A stretch of 24,025 nt of DNA from Treponema sp. (lineage in GTDB: Bacteria > Spirochaetota > Spirochaetia > Treponematales > Breznakiellaceae), in NCBI GenBank assembly GCA_031289935.1, contig JAITON010000047.1, positions 1 through 24,025 on the forward strand, read 5' to 3'. Below, piece after piece: positions 1-7,563 of the stretch (its first letter is position 1; each line of letters starts with the position of its first letter). Position numbers and translations under genes: made by a program. Under the pieces are notes generated by a model that saw only the letters and a list, made by a program, of their open reading frames with translations, searched no databases and was not told the DNA's origin.

Positions 1-286
<286 letters not shown>

Positions 287-593
287 ACAGCATACATCCC
301 GCCAGGGGGCGGCGCAGCCTGGAGCGCCCGCCTTTGGAATTCCCCGGCGGAGCGTATCGAAGATAGCGTAGCCGGACTCTACAAGTGCGGGTGCGTAGGG
401 CTGCGCCGCCCCTCCCCGGTCGATGATGTGTAAGCACGAGGACGAAGATAGCGGCGGCGGGCTATCGGGGACATTCAACCGGGAACGGCCTCTATTGCCC
501 GGCCTGCACCCGATGGCGGCCCTGTTTGCGTGCATTATCATCATAACGGAGTAACTTTATATCATCACGAGGGATATGTAAAGGTTTGCTAGG

Positions 594-1385
594 CTATTGG
601 GAGATTCTGGCCGCCCCTTCAGGGCCTGGGGCCTTCCATTTTTTCAGGGATTCCCGCATGAAGGCGCCCACGTCAAGCCCAAAGGTTTCGCGCAATATTT
701 CCGGGCCCAGGGCCTCGGCAGGGCTTCCACAGGTGATAATCTTACCTTCATTCATAAGCGCAACCCGGCCGGCGAAATAGCGGGCCAGGTTAAGGTCGTG
801 GAGGATGCCGACGGCCATTTTACGGTTGTCCTTGGCCCAGCGGGATACATAGCGCAGTAAGGCCGTCTGGTGTTTCAGGTCAAGATGGTTGGTGGGCTCG
901 TCCAGGAGGATGATTTCGGGGTCCTGGACCAGGGTGCGGGCCAGAAAGACCCGCTGGAGTTGGCCCCCGGAAAGCTCCGTGATGAGACGGTCCCGCTCCC
1001 CGTACAGGTCCAGCCGCATAAGGCTGTCGTCGATGATGGCCCGGTCCCTGGCGGAAAGGCCGGTGAACAGGCCCGCTGCGTGGGCGTAGCGCCCCAGGGC
1101 TGCGGTGTCGTAGACTGTGTAGGGGAAGTAAAGCTCCGAAGCCTGACCCAGGAGGGCGATGGTCCGGGCCAGGTCCCGGCGGGGAAGGGCGGCCAGGTCC
1201 CGGCCGTCCAGGCTCAGAACGCCCCGGCTGGGAATGATGCGGGAGACGGCCCTGAGCAGCGTGGTCTTGCCACAGCCGTTGGGGCCTACGATGCAGAGGA
1301 ACTCCCCCCGGTGGGCCTCCAGGGAAATACCTTTGATAATATCCTTGCCCTGGTAGCCGCAGTACAGGTCTTTAATTTCCAACAT
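594..1385 (-). CDS. btuD: Cobalamin (B12) ABC transporter ATP-binding protein BtuD
   Basis: 263-residue cytoplasmic ATPase of the iron-siderophore/heme/cobalamin (FecE/BtuD) ABC family, which powers uptake through the BtuC permease. Visible motifs are Walker A GPNGCGKT (residues 34-41), Q-loop Gln81, signature LSGGQ (138-142), Walker B with IILLDEP (158-164) and the switch His of GILHDLN (about 196). Length is normal for the family. The ATG lies 6 bases after the btuC stop, so it is the last gene of btuF-btuC-btuD. Sequence similarity alone would not separate B12 from iron chelates; the cobalamin riboswitch heading the operon supports B12. The last codons (residues AARISQ) and the stop lie in a repeat that recurs at 153, so the natural C-terminus may have been altered. 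Confidence 0.9.
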   Translation of the reverse strand: MLEIKDLYCGYQGKDIIKGISLEAHRGEFLCIVGPNGCGKTTLLRAVSRIIPSRGVLSLDGRDLAALPRRDLARTIALLGQASELYFPYTVYDTAALGRYAHAAGLFTGLSARDRAIIDDSLMRLDLYGERDRLITELSGGQLQRVFLARTLVQDPEIILLDEPTNHLDLKHQTALLRYVSRWAKDNRKMAVGILHDLNLARYFAGRVALMNEGKIITCGSPAEALGPEILRETFGLDVGAFMRESLKKWKAPGPEGAARISQ

Positions 1386-1391
1386 CCCGGC

Positions 1392-2435
1392 CTACCGTTT
1401 CCTAAAGTACACCCAGGCGAAGAAGGGCGCGCCGATGATGGCGGTAACGGCTCCCACGGGAAGTTCCAGGGGGCTGATGAGGGTCCGGGCCGCAAGATCG
1501 GTAACCACGAGGAGGGAGCCGCCGATGATAAAGGACATGGGCAGCAGCGCGTTGTGCCGGGAGCCGGTAACTTTTCGGGCCAGATGAGGGGCGATGAGGT
1601 CCACAAAACCGATGGCTCCGCAGAGGGCCGTTACCGCGCCGGTAAGCAGGGCTGAGCAAAAGAGCAGCCAAACCCGCAGCCGCCGGGTGTCGACCCCCAG
1701 GCTCAGGGCCTCCTCTTCCCCAAACGTGAGAATGTCCAGCTCCCGGGTGTAGCGGACAATACCCGCCGCGCCGAGGATCACAAAGGGCAGCAGCAGCCCT
1801 ACATAGGACCAGCCCTTGAGGACAAAACTCCCCATCTGCCAGTACATCAGGTTCCGCAGTTCCTCCCGGTAGACCCCCGACAAGGTGGTAAGGATGGCGT
1901 TGACGAAGAGGGAAAAGACCATCCCAAAGAGGAGGATGGAGTTGTTCGAAAGGGATTTGTCCAGGACCCGGGTAAAGGCGATGACCATAAGGATGGTCGC
2001 GAAGCCGAAGACAAAGCCCGTCGCGGGCAGGGTAAAGCCGCCGATGAAGGGCAGCGCAAAGCCGGTAAGCATGATGATTCCCGCCCCCAGGGAGGCCCCG
2101 GAGGAGACCCCCAGGATATAGGGCGAGGCCAGGGGGTTTTTGAGCGCCGACTGAAACACCGCGCCGCTGATGGAGAGGGCCCCGCCGGCGAGGAACGCGA
2201 GGAGGACCCTGGGCAGGCGGAGGTTCCAGACGATGGGAATAAGACGGGCCTCCACGCCCTTGGGGTCAAGGCCGAAGAGCCGTGCGCCGATGACCCTGAG
2301 GGTATCCCCCAGGCTGATGGAAGAGCTTCCCAGGGAAATACCCACGGCGAGGATTGCGAGGGCCGCAGCAGTCCCCAGGAGCAGCGCCCCCAGGGGCAAC
2401 GCCCCCAGGGGCAGCTTCCAGCGCTTTTTTCGCAC
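1392..2435 (-). CDS. btuC: Cobalamin ABC transporter permease BtuC (FecCD family)
   Basis: Polytopic inner-membrane permease of the FecCD/BtuC family. It is about 347 residues from the GTG chosen here, the usual family size. The sequence shows a basic N-terminus (VRKKRWK), a first membrane helix, the conserved PRVLLAFLAGGALSISGAVF stretch, and the typical C-terminal segment with GFVDLIAPHLARK near the BtuD-coupling region, followed by the last helices. The frame stays open upstream to 2570, but that part only shadows the end of btuF. A GTG at 2435 (preceded by AAGG) or a TTG at 2453 overlapping the btuF stop are the realistic starts; I prefer the GTG but am not sure. It follows btuF closely and precedes btuD. 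The first helix carries a 15-bp triplicated sequence. Confidence 0.88.
   Translation of the reverse strand: MRKKRWKLPLGALPLGALLLGTAAALAILAVGISLGSSSISLGDTLRVIGARLFGLDPKGVEARLIPIVWNLRLPRVLLAFLAGGALSISGAVFQSALKNPLASPYILGVSSGASLGAGIIMLTGFALPFIGGFTLPATGFVFGFATILMVIAFTRVLDKSLSNNSILLFGMVFSLFVNAILTTLSGVYREELRNLMYWQMGSFVLKGWSYVGLLLPFVILGAAGIVRYTRELDILTFGEEEALSLGVDTRRLRVWLLFCSALLTGAVTALCGAIGFVDLIAPHLARKVTGSRHNALLPMSFIIGGSLLVVTDLAARTLISPLELPVGAVTAIIGAPFFAWVYFRKR
2371..2415. repeat. Three tandem 15-bp units inside btuC
   Basis: Three consecutive 15-base units (2371-2385, 2386-2400, 2401-2415) differ at only a few positions. On the minus strand they encode the pentapeptides LPLGA, LPLGA and LLLGT at the start of the first membrane helix of BtuC. 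Because the unit is a multiple of three, gain or loss of a copy would keep the frame. Confidence 0.75.
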
Positions 2436-2445
2436 GCGAAGGGCC

Positions 2446-3369
2446 TTAGTCAAACTGCCCGGGGTAAACCGCCCGGGCCATCTCCCAAAGGGCGCTGATG
2501 ATACCGGGGGAAGGCCGCGATGCGGTGTCACCGTTGATGGTATATACCCGGCCGGCAGCCACTGCGGCAATGGTCCCGAAACCGTCCCGGCCCCTGATCT
2601 CGTCCAGGGTGTTGGGGTCGCCGTAATCCATGGAGAGGATCACCTCGGGGTTGGCCCTGATGACGGCCTCGACGCTGGGGGCAAACCAGCCGGTTTGACC
2701 GGCAAAGATATTCTCCGCACCGATAATTTCGAGCATTTCATGCAGATAGGTTCCGCTTCCAAAGGTATAGGGATAGGGGAAGGGGGAAATCTCGAAGTAG
2801 ACCGAGCGTTTGGCCCTTTGGGTAGCCAGGGCGGCCCCCTGGGCGGCAATGGCCGCAATCTCGGCCTGCATAGCGCTGACCAGCTCCCTGCCCCCGGCTT
2901 CGGCCCCCAGGGCCTCGGCGATCATGCCGATGTCCTGGTAAATCCCGGCGATACTGTCGCTGGTGGGGATGTAGACAATAGGGATGCCCAGGTCCCGGAG
3001 CAGCTTGAAGGGATCATCGGCGGCGCTGATCCGGTTGATCTCCGAGCTTACAATCAGATCAGGCTCCAGGCCGATGATGGCCTCGGCATCCGGGGCGGCA
3101 AAGTCGATGAGGGCCAGCCCGTCAGGCAGCCCGGCAAGGGCCGCCGAGTAGGGGTCCACGGCAATAAGGCTGCCGGCAAAGCCCAGGCTCAGGATGATTT
3201 CCGTGCTGGACGGGGCCGTGGAAATAATGCGGCTGGGAGCCGGGCTGGGGGCGGCAGCCGGGGCGGATAGCCCGGTACTTACCCCGGCGGGCTTGTTGCA
3301 GCCGGCCAGGGCGAGCAGGACCGTCATCAGCAATAGAGACAGCTTGAGCGGGAAACGGGACGGGAACAT
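2446..3369 (-). CDS. btuF: Cobalamin ABC transporter substrate-binding lipoprotein BtuF
   Basis: 307-residue substrate-binding protein of the BtuF/FepB/FhuD type (periplasmic-binding protein 2 fold) that delivers the ligand to BtuC-BtuD. The N-terminus is a lipoprotein signal: basic and hydrophobic residues, then lipobox LAGC with Cys24 as the lipid anchor. The mature part shows the family pattern: RIISTAPSSTEIILSLG near residue 50, EPDLIVSSE at about residue 100, and a C-terminal GRVYTINGD. The ATG at 3369 has a good ribosome-binding site (AAGGAG, about 6 bases upstream). It is the first gene of the operon and lies about 80 bases after a cobalamin riboswitch, which is the main reason to call the ligand B12 or a related corrinoid rather than an iron chelate. 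Confidence 0.88.
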   Translation of the reverse strand: MFPSRFPLKLSLLLMTVLLALAGCNKPAGVSTGLSAPAAAPSPAPSRIISTAPSSTEIILSLGFAGSLIAVDPYSAALAGLPDGLALIDFAAPDAEAIIGLEPDLIVSSEINRISAADDPFKLLRDLGIPIVYIPTSDSIAGIYQDIGMIAEALGAEAGGRELVSAMQAEIAAIAAQGAALATQRAKRSVYFEISPFPYPYTFGSGTYLHEMLEIIGAENIFAGQTGWFAPSVEAVIRANPEVILSMDYGDPNTLDEIRGRDGFGTIAAVAAGRVYTINGDTASRPSPGIISALWEMARAVYPGQFD

Positions 3370-3375
3370 GGGATA

Positions 3376-3436
3376 CTCCTTAGGCTCAATCCACGAAGCC
3401 TGGAAAAGATGCGGGGCCCCGGAGCGAGGCTCCGGT
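3376..3436 (-). promoter_or_regulatory. btuF leader: expression platform and ribosome-binding site
   Basis: Between the riboswitch aptamer and btuF the minus-strand RNA can form a hairpin CCGGAGC-CTC-GCTCCGG (about 3417-3433). Closer to the start it can form AGGCT/AGCCT directly next to the AAGGAG ribosome-binding site. No run of U follows the first hairpin, so the layout favours control of translation initiation rather than transcription termination. This is inferred from pairing by eye. Confidence 0.45.
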
Positions 3437-3448
3437 TTACGGTCCCGT

Positions 3449-3648
3449 GTATACCAAAGTTTCCTGACTTATAGGTCTGTAATATCGCAGCCCAAGGGCT
3501 GGGACATTACGGTTTTCCGCCGGCCTTCCCGGTAAGCTTGACAGACAAGCCGTACCAGTGGCTGCGAGCGTAACTCGCGGACGGAAATATCCCCAATTAC
3601 AGTTACGGGATAGCGGGGGAATTGCACCCCACTTCCTTTGCAGTATAC
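3449..3648 (-). promoter_or_regulatory. Cobalamin (AdoCbl-type) riboswitch upstream of btuFCD
   Basis: Read on the minus strand, this leader carries the conserved elements of the cobalamin aptamer in order. First come GGAAGTGGGGTGCAATTCCC and then CCCGTAACTGTAA. These are followed by CAGCCACTGG, CCGGGAAGGCCGG and the 3' B12-box-like AAGTCAGGAAACTTTGG (plus strand 3454-3470). The two ends are complementary: GTATAC with a nearby AAAG at the 5' side (3643-3648) pairs with CTTT and GTATAC at the 3' side (3449-3454), giving the P1 stem. The riboswitch family represses B12 transport or synthesis genes when adenosylcobalamin is present. Its position just before btuF fits exactly. Confidence 0.92.
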
Positions 3649-3655
3649 GAAGGGC

Positions 3656-3684
3656 AATATAGCAGAATTGATGGAAAGGGGCAA
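3656..3684 (-). promoter_or_regulatory. Probable sigma70-type promoter for the riboswitch-btuFCD transcript
   Basis: On the minus strand a -35-like TTGCCC (plus 3679-3684) and a -10-like TATATT (plus 3656-3661) are separated by exactly 17 bases. Transcription would begin about at the first bases of the aptamer. It lies between the leuA stop (3701) and the riboswitch, so btuFCD has its own promoter rather than depending on read-through from leuA. Confidence 0.6.
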
Positions 3685-3700
3685 GCCCCGGCGGCCCGTA

Positions 3701-5269
3701 TTACCGGTTCCCGGCGGCGCTGGCGCCAGAGCCGCCGCCGCCGGCGAGCTCCCACTCCATGGCGTTTACGGCGGCAATGTAGGCCTTGATCGAGGACTCC
3801 ACCACGTCGGTACTTACCCCGTGGCCGTTCCAGCGGCGGCCGTCCAGACCGATCTTCACCATGGTTTCACCCTGAGCCGTGGAGCCGCCGGTGATGGCCC
3901 CCAGTTCGTAGAGTTCCAGGTCCGGCTCCCTGCCGATGATCTGGTTGATGGCCTTGAAGATCGAGTCGATGGGGCCGTCCCCCAGGGCGATGACTTTCCG
4001 GGCCTCCCCGTCCTTGTGCCGCAGCCGGATCACCCCGCTGGCCCCCAGGGCGTCGCTGGTATTCACGGCCCAGTGCTCCAGGGTCCAGGTCTCCGGGACC
4101 GCCGCGGAGGCGCCCATCACCAAGGCCTCAATGTCCCGGTCGCTGACCACCTTCTTCCGGTCCGCCAGGTTTTTGAACTCCGCAAAGACCGTTTCCAGTG
4201 TGGCGGCGTCCGTTGAAAGGCCCAGGTCCTTGAGCCGGTCCTCAAAAGCGTGGCGGCCCGAGTGCTTTCCCAGGACCATGCGGTTCTTGGGGATGCCCAC
4301 GGACTCAGGGGTCATGATCTCGTAGGTGGCCCGGTTCGCCAGGACCCCGTGCTGGTGGATCCCCGCCTCGTGGGCAAAGGCGTTATCCCCCACAATGGCC
4401 TTGTTGGGCTGGACCTTTACCCCGGTAACCTTGCTCACCAGACGGCTGGCGTTGTATAGCTGGGTGGTATCGATGCGGGTGTCCGCCCGGAGCAGCTCCC
4501 GCCTAACCCGCAGGGCCATGACGATCTCCTCCAGGGAGGCGTTCCCCGCCCGTTCGCCGATACCGTTGATGGTACACTCCACCTGATCCGCCCCGTTCTG
4601 AATCGCCGCAAGGCTATTCGCCACCGCCAGGCCCAGGTCGTTGTGGACATGGACCGAGAAGGCCGCCTTCTCCGCCCCCGGTGTATGGGCCTTGATATAC
4701 TCCACCAGGCGGCCGAACTCGTCCGGCAGCGCGTAGCCCGTGGTATCGGGGATATTGAGGGTGGAGGCCCCGGCCAGGATCACCTCGCCAAAGACCCGGC
4801 AGACAAAGTCAGGATCGCTCCGGCTGGCATCCTCTGCGGAAAACTCCACATCGGAACAAAACTTCTTCGCGTAACCCACCGCCGCCGCCGCCCGTTCAAC
4901 CACCTGATCCGCGCTCATCCTGAGCTTGTACTCCATGTGGATAGGGGAAGTGGCCAGGAATATATGCACCCGGGGCTGGGCCGCCTTGGCCAGGGCTTCC
5001 CGGGCCGCGTCGATGTCCTTCTCCAGGGAGCGGCAGAGCCCCGCCACGGAACAATCCCGGATAATCCCCGCGATGGCCCGCACCGATTCCAGGTCCCCGG
5101 GGCTGGAAGCGGGAAAACCCGCCTCCATCACATCCACCCCGAGCTTCTCCAGGTACCGGGCCACCTCCAGCTTTTCCTGGGGGTTCATGCTGCAACCCGG
5201 CGCCTGCTCCCCGTCCCGAAGCGTGGTATCGAATATTTTGATGCGCCGGGTATGTGCGTGGTCAGGCAT
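3701..5269 (-). CDS. leuA: 2-isopropylmalate synthase LeuA
   Basis: 522-residue enzyme that condenses acetyl-CoA with 2-oxoisovalerate to 2-isopropylmalate, the first committed step of leucine synthesis. The catalytic TIM-barrel is shown by FDTTLRDGEQAPG (residues 13-25, catalytic Arg18 and metal ligand Asp19), metal ligands HVH at 207-209, and the NGIGERAGNAS segment ending near residue 245. The C-terminal third is the LeuA allosteric dimer domain, normally the site of leucine feedback inhibition (for example GDGPIDSIFKAIN). Length is normal for bacterial LeuA. Its ATG shares one base with the ilvC stop (TGATG), so the two are probably coupled. It is the last gene of ilvN-ilvC-leuA. The tail, rich in Gly and Ala, is probably unstructured. 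Confidence 0.96.
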   Translation of the reverse strand: MPDHAHTRRIKIFDTTLRDGEQAPGCSMNPQEKLEVARYLEKLGVDVMEAGFPASSPGDLESVRAIAGIIRDCSVAGLCRSLEKDIDAAREALAKAAQPRVHIFLATSPIHMEYKLRMSADQVVERAAAAVGYAKKFCSDVEFSAEDASRSDPDFVCRVFGEVILAGASTLNIPDTTGYALPDEFGRLVEYIKAHTPGAEKAAFSVHVHNDLGLAVANSLAAIQNGADQVECTINGIGERAGNASLEEIVMALRVRRELLRADTRIDTTQLYNASRLVSKVTGVKVQPNKAIVGDNAFAHEAGIHQHGVLANRATYEIMTPESVGIPKNRMVLGKHSGRHAFEDRLKDLGLSTDAATLETVFAEFKNLADRKKVVSDRDIEALVMGASAAVPETWTLEHWAVNTSDALGASGVIRLRHKDGEARKVIALGDGPIDSIFKAINQIIGREPDLELYELGAITGGSTAQGETMVKIGLDGRRWNGHGVSTDVVESSIKAYIAAVNAMEWELAGGGGSGASAAGNR

Positions 5270-6273
5270 CAGCGTTCCTCGTTCTTCTTGAGCCAGGGCA
5301 TCATAGCCCGGAGCTCGGCCCCCACCTGCTCGATAGGATGGGCCGCCTCAAGAGCCCGCATCCGGTTAAAGTAGGGACGGTTCACCTGATTTTCACCGAT
5401 CCAGTCCTTGGCGAATTTGCCGGTCTGAATGTCCTTGAGGACCTGCCGCATGGTGTCCTTGGTCTCCCCGGTAATGATCTTGGGACCCGTGACGTAGTCG
5501 CCGTACTCGGCGGTGTCGCTGATGGAATAGCGCATGAAGGAGAGGCCCCCCCGGTTCACCAGGTCGATAATGAGCTTCATCTCGTGCATCACCTCGAAGT
5601 AAGCGCTCTCGGGCTGATACCCCGCTTCTACCAGCACCTCGAAGCCGCACTTCATCAAGGCCGATACACCGCCGCAAAGCACCGCCTGTTCGCCAAAGAG
5701 GTCCGTCTCGGTTTCTTCCTTAAAAGTGGTCTCCAGCACCCCCGCCCGGGCCCCGCCGATGGCCGCCGAATAGGCCAGGGCCAGCCGCTTGGCATCTCCC
5801 GTGGCGTCCTGGTGCACGGCGATGAGGCAGGGCACCCCGGCGCCGTTCTGGTACTGCTCCCGCACCGTGTGGCCCGGCCCCTTGGGGGCGATCATGACCA
5901 CGTTGACATCTTTGGGCGGCAGAATCTGGCCAAAGTGGATGTTAAAGCCGTGGGCAAAAGCCAGGGTCTTGCCGGGTTTGAGCGCCGGTTTGACGGACTC
6001 TTCGTAAAGCTTAGCCTGCTTCTCATCATTGATAAGGATCATGATGAAGTCCGCAGCCTCGGCCGCTTCCCGGGCGATCTTTACGGTAAAGCCCGCTTCC
6101 CCGGCCTTTTTCCAGGAAGCGGAGCCCTCGTAGAGCCCTACGATCACCTTCATCCCCGATTCCTTGGCATTGAGCGCGTGGGCGTGGCCCTGGGAACCGT
6201 AGCCGATCACCGCGATGGTCTTGCCCTTAAGGGCCCCCAGATCGCAGTCCTTCTCGTAATACATAATAGCCAT
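5269..6273 (-). CDS. ilvC: Ketol-acid reductoisomerase IlvC (class I)
   Basis: 334-residue cytoplasmic enzyme that isomerises and reduces acetolactate or acetohydroxybutyrate with NAD(P)H, in valine, leucine and isoleucine synthesis. The Rossmann motif GYGSQGHAHALN is at 24-35 and the phosphate-loop GLYEGSASW at 46-54. Catalytic His108 sits in FAHGFNIHFG, and metal ligands Asp191 and Glu195 lie in the ETETDLFGEQ segment, with Glu227 further on. The short length places it in class I. The cofactor loop has Tyr where many homologues have Arg but keeps the two Ser; whether this changes cofactor preference cannot be read from sequence. Start ATG at 6273 has GGAGGG upstream. Gene order is ilvN, ilvC, leuA, with 33 bases between ilvN and ilvC. 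Confidence 0.96.
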   Translation of the reverse strand: MAIMYYEKDCDLGALKGKTIAVIGYGSQGHAHALNAKESGMKVIVGLYEGSASWKKAGEAGFTVKIAREAAEAADFIMILINDEKQAKLYEESVKPALKPGKTLAFAHGFNIHFGQILPPKDVNVVMIAPKGPGHTVREQYQNGAGVPCLIAVHQDATGDAKRLALAYSAAIGGARAGVLETTFKEETETDLFGEQAVLCGGVSALMKCGFEVLVEAGYQPESAYFEVMHEMKLIIDLVNRGGLSFMRYSISDTAEYGDYVTGPKIITGETKDTMRQVLKDIQTGKFAKDWIGENQVNRPYFNRMRALEAAHPIEQVGAELRAMMPWLKKNEER

Positions 6274-6306
6274 GATAAATCCCTCCAGTTTTCTATTTAA
6301 TGTTTA

Positions 6307-6840
6307 TTATTGACACATGCTCGCTGCCCAGGTTGAGCAGGCCGAAGGTATCGCCAGTACCTTGGGCCCCCGCTCCAGGGCCACCAGGCCCGTCCGGGCC
6401 AGTTCCAGGATACCGTAGGGCCGGAGCAGAAGGAGCAGACCGTCCAGCTTCTCAATATCGCCGGTGGCCTCCAGGGTGATGGTGGTAGGCGACACGTCGA
6501 TAACCCGGGACCGGAAGATGCCGGCGATTTCGATGACCGCAGGCCGGGTCTGCTCATCGGCCTTGACCTTGACCAGCATGATTTCCCGGCGGATGCAGGC
6601 AGCGTTCTCCAGTTCCTTAACCGCGATTACATCCACCAGCTTTTCGAGCTGCTTCACGATCTGTTCCAGCACCGCATCGTCCCCCGTTACGGCGATAGTC
6701 ATCCGGGAGATGGAGGCGTCCTCGGTTTCCCCCACGGTGAGGCTGTCGATATTGTACCCCCGGCGGCTAAAAAGCCCGGCCACCCGGCTCAGGGTCCCCG
6801 CCCGGTTCTCCACCAGGACCGACACCACATGCTGTTTCAT
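6307..6840 (-). CDS. ilvN: Acetolactate synthase small (regulatory) subunit
   Basis: About 177-residue regulatory subunit (IlvN/IlvH type) of acetohydroxyacid synthase, which stimulates the catalytic IlvB subunit and confers valine feedback inhibition. An N-terminal ACT domain is clear: VVSVLVENRAGTLSRVAGLF, then RRGYNIDSLTVG (about residues 4-78). The C-terminal small-subunit domain follows, with EIAGIFRSRVIDV and LELARTGLVALERG. I start at the ATG at 6840 because it aligns with the usual N-terminus; the frame is open further upstream to a GTG at 6903, and neither start has a good ribosome-binding site. The last 15 or so residues are an odd Cys/Ser-containing extension. No ilvB is next to it: upstream there is only a tandem array and a repressor gene. 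Confidence 0.92.
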   Translation of the reverse strand: MKQHVVSVLVENRAGTLSRVAGLFSRRGYNIDSLTVGETEDASISRMTIAVTGDDAVLEQIVKQLEKLVDVIAVKELENAACIRREIMLVKVKADEQTRPAVIEIAGIFRSRVIDVSPTTITLEATGDIEKLDGLLLLLRPYGILELARTGLVALERGPKVLAIPSACSTWAASMCQ

Positions 6841-6888
6841 GGGGGGATTATGCATTGGAAAGGATGGCGCCGTCAAGTCCCCGTGCTG

Positions 6889-7140
6889 CGAAACCTGGTT
6901 CACGACGGTTAGGGATGCGCGGCGCGCGCGCTCCGCCCCAGAGCAAACGCGCTCCGCCCCGGAGCAAACGCGCTCCGCCCCGGAGCAAACGCGCTCCGCC
7001 CCGGAGCAAACGCGCTCCGGCCCGGAGCAAACGCGCTCCGCCTCAGAGCAAACGCGCTCCGGCCCGGAGCAAGCGCGCTCCGGCCCCTTCCCGCCGCGAA
7101 ACCTGATGGTTGCGTGATATATCTACAGGGATGCGCGGCG
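6889..7140. repeat. Duplicated flanks around the 21-bp array
   Basis: The sequence just before the array (CGAAACCTGGTT at 6889-6900, then AGGGATGCGCGGCG at 6911-6924) reappears just after it (CGAAACCTGATGGTT at 7097-7111, then AGGGATGCGCGGCG at 7127-7140). The array is thus enclosed by two imperfect direct copies of a 36-44 base segment. Bases 7088-7173 contain nothing else I can identify apart from a weak 7-bp inverted repeat (7135-7141 with 7163-7169). Confidence 0.65.
6922..7087. repeat. 21-bp tandem repeat array, about 7.8 copies
   Basis: Seven full units of 21 bases begin at 6941, 6962, 6983, 7004, 7025, 7046 and 7067, preceded by a partial unit at 6922-6940. The core is GAGCAAACGCGCTCC followed by GCCCCG or a close variant. 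Every unit contains an inverted repeat GGAGC-AAACGC-GCTCC, so the array can form a row of small stem-loops. It lies in the gap between the XRE gene and ilvN. It is in frame (7 codons per unit) in a spurious plus-strand frame, but no real protein is indicated. Confidence 0.95.
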
Positions 7141-7173
7141 TGGTAGCAGCGCCCACGATAAAACGCCGCAGGC

Positions 7174-7563
7174 CTAGTCTGTTTTTCCCGGCGACAGCAG
7201 CCGGTCAAACTGGGAATTGATATCGTCCTGGATATTTTGTTTAAGATTGCGCAGTAAGCCCGAAACAAGGGGGTTTTCTTCCAGGATTCCTTCCTCATGC
7301 ACCGGTACCAGCAGTTGAAATGAAGCTACCCCCAGGGCCCGGGCCAATTTCGCCAGCATGGTATCGCTGACCCAGGTCCGGCGACCCTCAATCCCCTTGA
7401 TCATTTGGACCGATACATCCGCGATTTCCGCAAGCCTTTCCTGGGATAGGTTCAGCGCTTCCCGCCGGGCCTTTATGTTTGCGGATAAAAAATCCCGGAG
7501 CGTTTCGAATTCGATAATATTTTCCCCCGAAAAACATACTATCTTGTAATTTCCTCTTGACAA
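7174..7563 (-). CDS. XRE-family helix-turn-helix transcriptional regulator
   Basis: 129-residue putative DNA-binding protein. A Cro/C1-type helix-turn-helix covers about residues 25-85: ANIKARREALNLSQERLAEI, then VSVQMIKGIEGRRTWVSDTM and LAKLARALGV, the classic pattern for the five-helix XRE fold. The C-terminal 45 residues are acidic/polar with no recognised domain. The start is uncertain: the only reasonable in-frame start is TTG at 7563, without a clear ribosome-binding site, so the message may be nearly leaderless. It is divergent from the small lipoprotein gene at 7737, and a 9-bp perfect inverted repeat in the shared region is a likely operator for it. The target and inducer are unknown. 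The locus is more AT-rich than its neighbours. Confidence 0.85.
   Translation of the reverse strand: MSRGNYKIVCFSGENIIEFETLRDFLSANIKARREALNLSQERLAEIADVSVQMIKGIEGRRTWVSDTMLAKLARALGVASFQLLVPVHEEGILEENPLVSGLLRNLKQNIQDDINSQFDRLLSPGKTD

Noticed and set aside
309..350. tRNA-Pro-like stretch (GCGCAGCCTGG followed by CTTTGG)
   Set aside because: The D-arm-like and anticodon-like words are present, but the anticodon stem does not pair and no T-arm or acceptor stem is found.
2436..2570. An extended N-terminus of BtuC starting at 2570
   Set aside because: This part is the shadow of the btuF 3' end in another frame and adds about 45 residues unlike FecCD permeases.
2170..3270. A 366-codon open frame on the plus strand
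   Set aside because: Antisense to btuF and btuC, with a composition biased to Gly, Arg and Pro as expected for a shadow frame.
594..3369. Iron-siderophore or heme transporter
   Set aside because: The family allows it, but the cobalamin riboswitch directly upstream makes B12 the better assignment.
6922..7087. CRISPR array
   Set aside because: The units are directly adjacent with no unique spacers, and no cas genes are present. The same holds for the arrays at 14858, 23777 and 23883.
6464..7117. A 217-codon frame with repeated RSAPEQT peptides
   Set aside because: It is antisense to ilvN and then reads through the 21-bp array; the peptide repeat is a product of the period being a multiple of three.
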